From Monoraphidium neglectum (taxonomy: Eukaryota > Chlorophyta > Chlorophyceae > Sphaeropleales > Selenastraceae): a stretch of 10,720 nucleotides of DNA. The notes beneath the pieces were generated by a model. The model saw only the letters and a program-made list of their open reading frames with translations, ran no database searches and had not been told where the DNA came from. Shown here one piece after another: positions 7,994-10,720 of the stretch (positions are counted from its first letter, which is position 1; the number at the start of each line of letters is the position of its first letter). The position numbers and the translations under genes were made by a program. Location: the NCBI RefSeq assembly GCF_000611645.1, contig NW_014013314.1, positions 1 through 10,720 of the forward strand, given 5' to 3'.

Positions 7994-9121
7994 GCCGCTG
8001 CCGAAGGCAGATCACCCCTCACTGGATCACGGGGCCGGGGCCCAAGTGCTGCACTGCGTTCTGCCACTGCGCTGCAGAGGGGTAATGCAAGAAAAAATAA
8101 ATTGCCAAGAGAAACTGGACTGATGATTGCAAAAGGAATCGATGTGGTCAAGCGTGTCAAAGCCGTAATTGTTCTAGGGTTGTGGGGGTGTTGATGTTGT
8201 TTGTGGTGGTGCTTACTGGGCATGATTTTGTGTTGCAAAAGCTATCGCAGAGCCTGCAATTCCAGCAGTGCAGGTGCACTCAACGAACAAGAGTGTTCAG
8301 CAGGCCTGAGACCCCACTCATACCTACACCGACACCATCCCCATTCTCAGCACCACCACACGCGAGGGTGGATTAATGCGGCGCACATTAGAGATGTGCA
8401 TGGGATTCTGGTGGAGGCCCGTGGACATTTGGTCAAATTGATGTGGTGCCAATTGAGAACACCCAGATCCTACACAAGCAACCTACACAGCATTATTCCA
8501 GTACGGGCTGGCTGGCGGGGGCCATGCGTGGGCCATATGCGTTGTTGCGAGCATCTGCCAAGGGCATGGTAACAGCTGCCCGCTGAGGTGATGGCGCCAC
8601 GCTGAGCCTAGACATACCAGTTGCTTGGTGGATCGGCCTGCAGGCAAAACAACTGGACGGTGGGAGCAAACATGCTGCAGGACCTTCATGCCATATGTAT
8701 TGCATGCTGGGTGCATTGCAGGTTGAGCAGCTATTGCTGGACACGTAAACTCCGCCACAGCCCTTGCAGTAGGCTGTCATCGGTTGTTTGCGCACACCAC
8801 GGCACTGGCACAGGTGGCTGGTGCCGTGTATGTCCTGCTGTGTTGGGGGCATCGGCCGCTATGCACGCGCGATACACATGAAGGTTTTGATATGCTTAAG
8901 ACATTTTAGTTCGACAAAACCCGATACATCTCCGCACAGATCCCTGCAGATCGCCCCCGTCCAGTTCTTCTCGTTTCTCTCGAATATGCTGGCGCTAGTA
9001 TTACAATTATTTTAGGTTTTCGTTGCGTGGGTCAGTCTCAGAGCGGTTGGTGAGTTCGGCCTCAGAGCGCACACACCAGCAGAGCACTAGTGTAGTGCGC
9101 CGCAACTGCGTGCGCACACGC
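7994..9121. promoter_or_regulatory. Divergent intergenic region, probably both promoters
   Basis: About 1.1 kb separates the minus-strand amidase start from the plus-strand SNAPC3-like start. No open frame here shows family resemblance, low-complexity bias of a real gene, or clear splice structure. The region must contain the 5' untranslated regions and promoters of both genes, assuming these starts. A more AT-rich patch at about 8880-9020 precedes the plus-strand gene. No TATA box or specific operator can be named with confidence. Confidence 0.5.
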
Positions 9122-10720
9122 ATGGTCGAACGGAAGGGCAAGCGGATCAGGGAGGCCCCTAACATATGGATTCGGAAGCCCGATGTCTACAGGCGCCTGA
9201 AGCGGCCATCGTGCGCTCCTGCAGCAGCGGCCCCCGTTGAGGGCGCGCACGTGGCGCCGCGTGCCACCAGGTGCGCGGCAGGGATTGATAAGCTCAGAAC
9301 GCCGACGCTCTAGCTCACCCCTCAGGCTGGGGCTTCCGCAGCCTCGTGGTGCAAGCAGTAGCCGACCATATGGTTCTGCTTTGTGCCAGGACCGACACCG
9401 CAACCCCAGCCAGGGTCACGCCTCTGGCAACACCCCCTCCCTCCCCCGCCCTGGAGTTGCCTACGCCCCCCTACCACACAACCCACCTCAACCCCGGGTT
9501 TTTCGGCCGGCGTTACGCCGCCCGCAGCGTGGCAGCGTTTGAAGCGGAGGCGTCAGATGCCCTGCAGCAGCTGGAGGCGGAGGTTGCTGCGGCCTGCGCA
9601 GCCCTGGGGGCGGATGCAGATGAGGTGGGCCCCAGCAGCCCGGCCTCACCACCGCCCCGCACCGTAGTCGTGGCGGCGGCTGCGGCTGCTGCAGCTGCTG
9701 CGGCGGCCGCCATGCGAAGCACTGCTGTTTGAAGTAGCCCTGCACCCGCCCTCATAAATGGGTTGAGAGCAGGACTGCCATTTGCAACAGCGGGCCCTGG
9801 CCCGGAGAGTGACCGCCTGGCGCCTCCGACACTCCCCCCTGACTCCACACACCCAATCCCACACGCGCGTGCCTTTGCCCCCAACCACCATTCTGCCCGC
9901 AGGGCCGCCTGGACGTCTCAGGTCTGAGGCTCCCGCAGCTGCCCAACCCGCGGGACGAGCTGTCATACCTCAACAGCCTGGACCCCCAGCAGCTGCTCGG
10001 CGTGCGCGCGCCTCCACCAGCCGCCGGCGCCGGCCCCTGGCTTGGCGACGCGCGCGGCGCGGGCGGGCGTGCGCCGCCGCCGCCACGGGCGCGGGCGCGA
10101 CACCCCGAGGGGCACGCGTTTCAGGCGGCCGACCGGCAGCAGGAGGAGGCGCGCTCGGTGGCGGCGCAGCTGCTGCACAGCGTGCGTGAGGCCCGGGAGC
10201 TCAAGGCGTCGGTGCGGCTGCCGCAGCCGCCGCCGGTGCGGATGATGCCGCCCAGGTGGGAAGGCGGGCCGCGGCCCGCGGTCGCGAGCGGCGCGGTGCC
10301 GGGGGACTGCGTCGTCATCACAGTGGCGGTGTGCCAAGCGCGGCACGACCACAAGCACGTCATGACGGAGATGCAGGTGGGTCGCCTGCGGGCGGGTGAG
10401 GTTCTGCTTTCATGGAGGAGATGGGCTGTAGTAGGTGATGCGAGGGTGAAGAGGGGGGTTGGGGCTGCCGCAGCATGGTGCTCTGGAGCGAGCGGCGAGT
10501 AGGCAAGCGCATTGAACGCTGGACCCCTGACTTCCAGAAGATTCATTGAACTCACCCTGGCTGTCTGCCACGCCCCCTATTGCGTGCCCCCCTGCCCCCC
10601 CTCACGTCCCCACACCCTCGTCCGGCCCCCGGCCCACCCCGCAGCTTCTCGGCAACTGCACCCTGGCCGACCTCCGCGACGCCATCCGCTGCCCCACCGA
10701 CGCCATGGCCGCCAGCGCCG
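9122..10720 (+). CDS. SNAPC3/SNAP50-like snRNA-activating complex subunit, 5' part
   Basis: The SNAPc subunit 3 family helps bind the proximal sequence element of snRNA genes and recruits RNA polymerase II or III in the nucleus. Proposed exons: 9122-9270, 9342-9624, 9903-10376, 10645-10720 (continues beyond the window). Phases close: Ser split across intron 1, introns 2 and 3 in phase 0. Donors are CAG|GTGCGC, GAG|GTGGGC and CAG|GTGGGT; acceptors TTCCGCAG, GCCCGCAG and CCCGCAG. The recognisable parts are THLNPGFFGRRYAARSV in exon 2, resembling the family's LNxxxF segment; VVITVAVCQARHDHKHVMTE at the end of exon 3; and LLGNCTLADLRDAIRC in exon 4, matching the family's LGSxxLxxLRDxIxC. The C-terminal zinc-binding domain lies outside the window. 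Exon 3 holds a long Ala/Pro/Arg-rich linker typical of algal proteins. The N-terminus is least sure: ATG at 9122 (MVERKGKRIREAP) or ATG at 9370. Confidence 0.78.
9673..9711 (+). repeat. GCN triplet tract, 13 units
   Basis: Thirteen consecutive GCN triplets are in frame with SNAPC3-like exon 2, so they would encode 13 alanines if that exon extended past 9624. The preferred donor GAG|GTGGGC at 9625 places the tract in intron 2. A later in-frame donor at 9727 (GTTTGA) would make it coding. The frame then hits a stop at 9730. Confidence 0.8.

Noticed and set aside
8201..8572. Plus-strand open frame of 123 codons in the intergenic region
   Set aside because: No resemblance to a known family, no clear promoter or splice context, and similar-sized open frames occur on the opposite strand nearby.
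10002..10502. Reading SNAPC3-like exon 3 through to a stop at 10500
   Set aside because: Past 10376 the family match stops and a strong GTGGGT donor is present; the conserved continuation LLGNCTLADLRD resumes at 10645 in phase.

Overview
The window looks like nuclear DNA of a green alga, most likely a chlorophycean (Chlamydomonas/Volvox-like) lineage. The signs are high but uneven GC, two intron-rich protein genes, donors of the GTGAGT/GTGGGT/GTGCGC type with NCAG acceptors, TGTAA-type poly(A) signals, and abundant (CA)n/(GT)n tracts in introns. No bacterial-style operon, rRNA, CRISPR array or recognisable tRNA was seen. The lineage is inferred from style only.

Layout. Positions 1-1660 hold no recognisable gene. 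They hold three diverged copies of one interspersed repeat (110-264 on minus, 415-548 and 1303-1612 on plus), GC-rich triplet-repeat DNA between them, and a 21-bp tandem pair carrying two minus-strand TGTAA signals. Positions 1894-7817 hold a minus-strand gene of 17 exons, reconstructed here exon by exon with every splice phase closing. It encodes a complete 465-residue protein of the FmdA/AmdA acetamidase/formamidase family. A further upstream exon (about 7921-7993) may add a secretory signal peptide. Two of the 16 introns use GC-AG boundaries. The introns also carry a perfect (CA)35 microsatellite, a long GT-rich tract, a perfect 39-bp tandem duplication and a G-rich tract.

Positions 7994-9121 form a divergent intergenic stretch with no supported gene. 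From about 9122 to the window end on plus is the 5' part of a second gene. Its protein resembles SNAPC3/SNAP50, a subunit of the snRNA-activating protein complex, in the stretch leading into the conserved core; the gene runs out of the window.

The two genes are divergently transcribed, and nothing ties their functions together. One is a small-amide hydrolase releasing ammonia, suggesting nitrogen scavenging. The other is a general snRNA transcription factor subunit. The most unusual structural observation is that the CA-rich and GU-rich intron tracts flank exons 6-12 of the amidase in complementary orientation, close to the splice sites.
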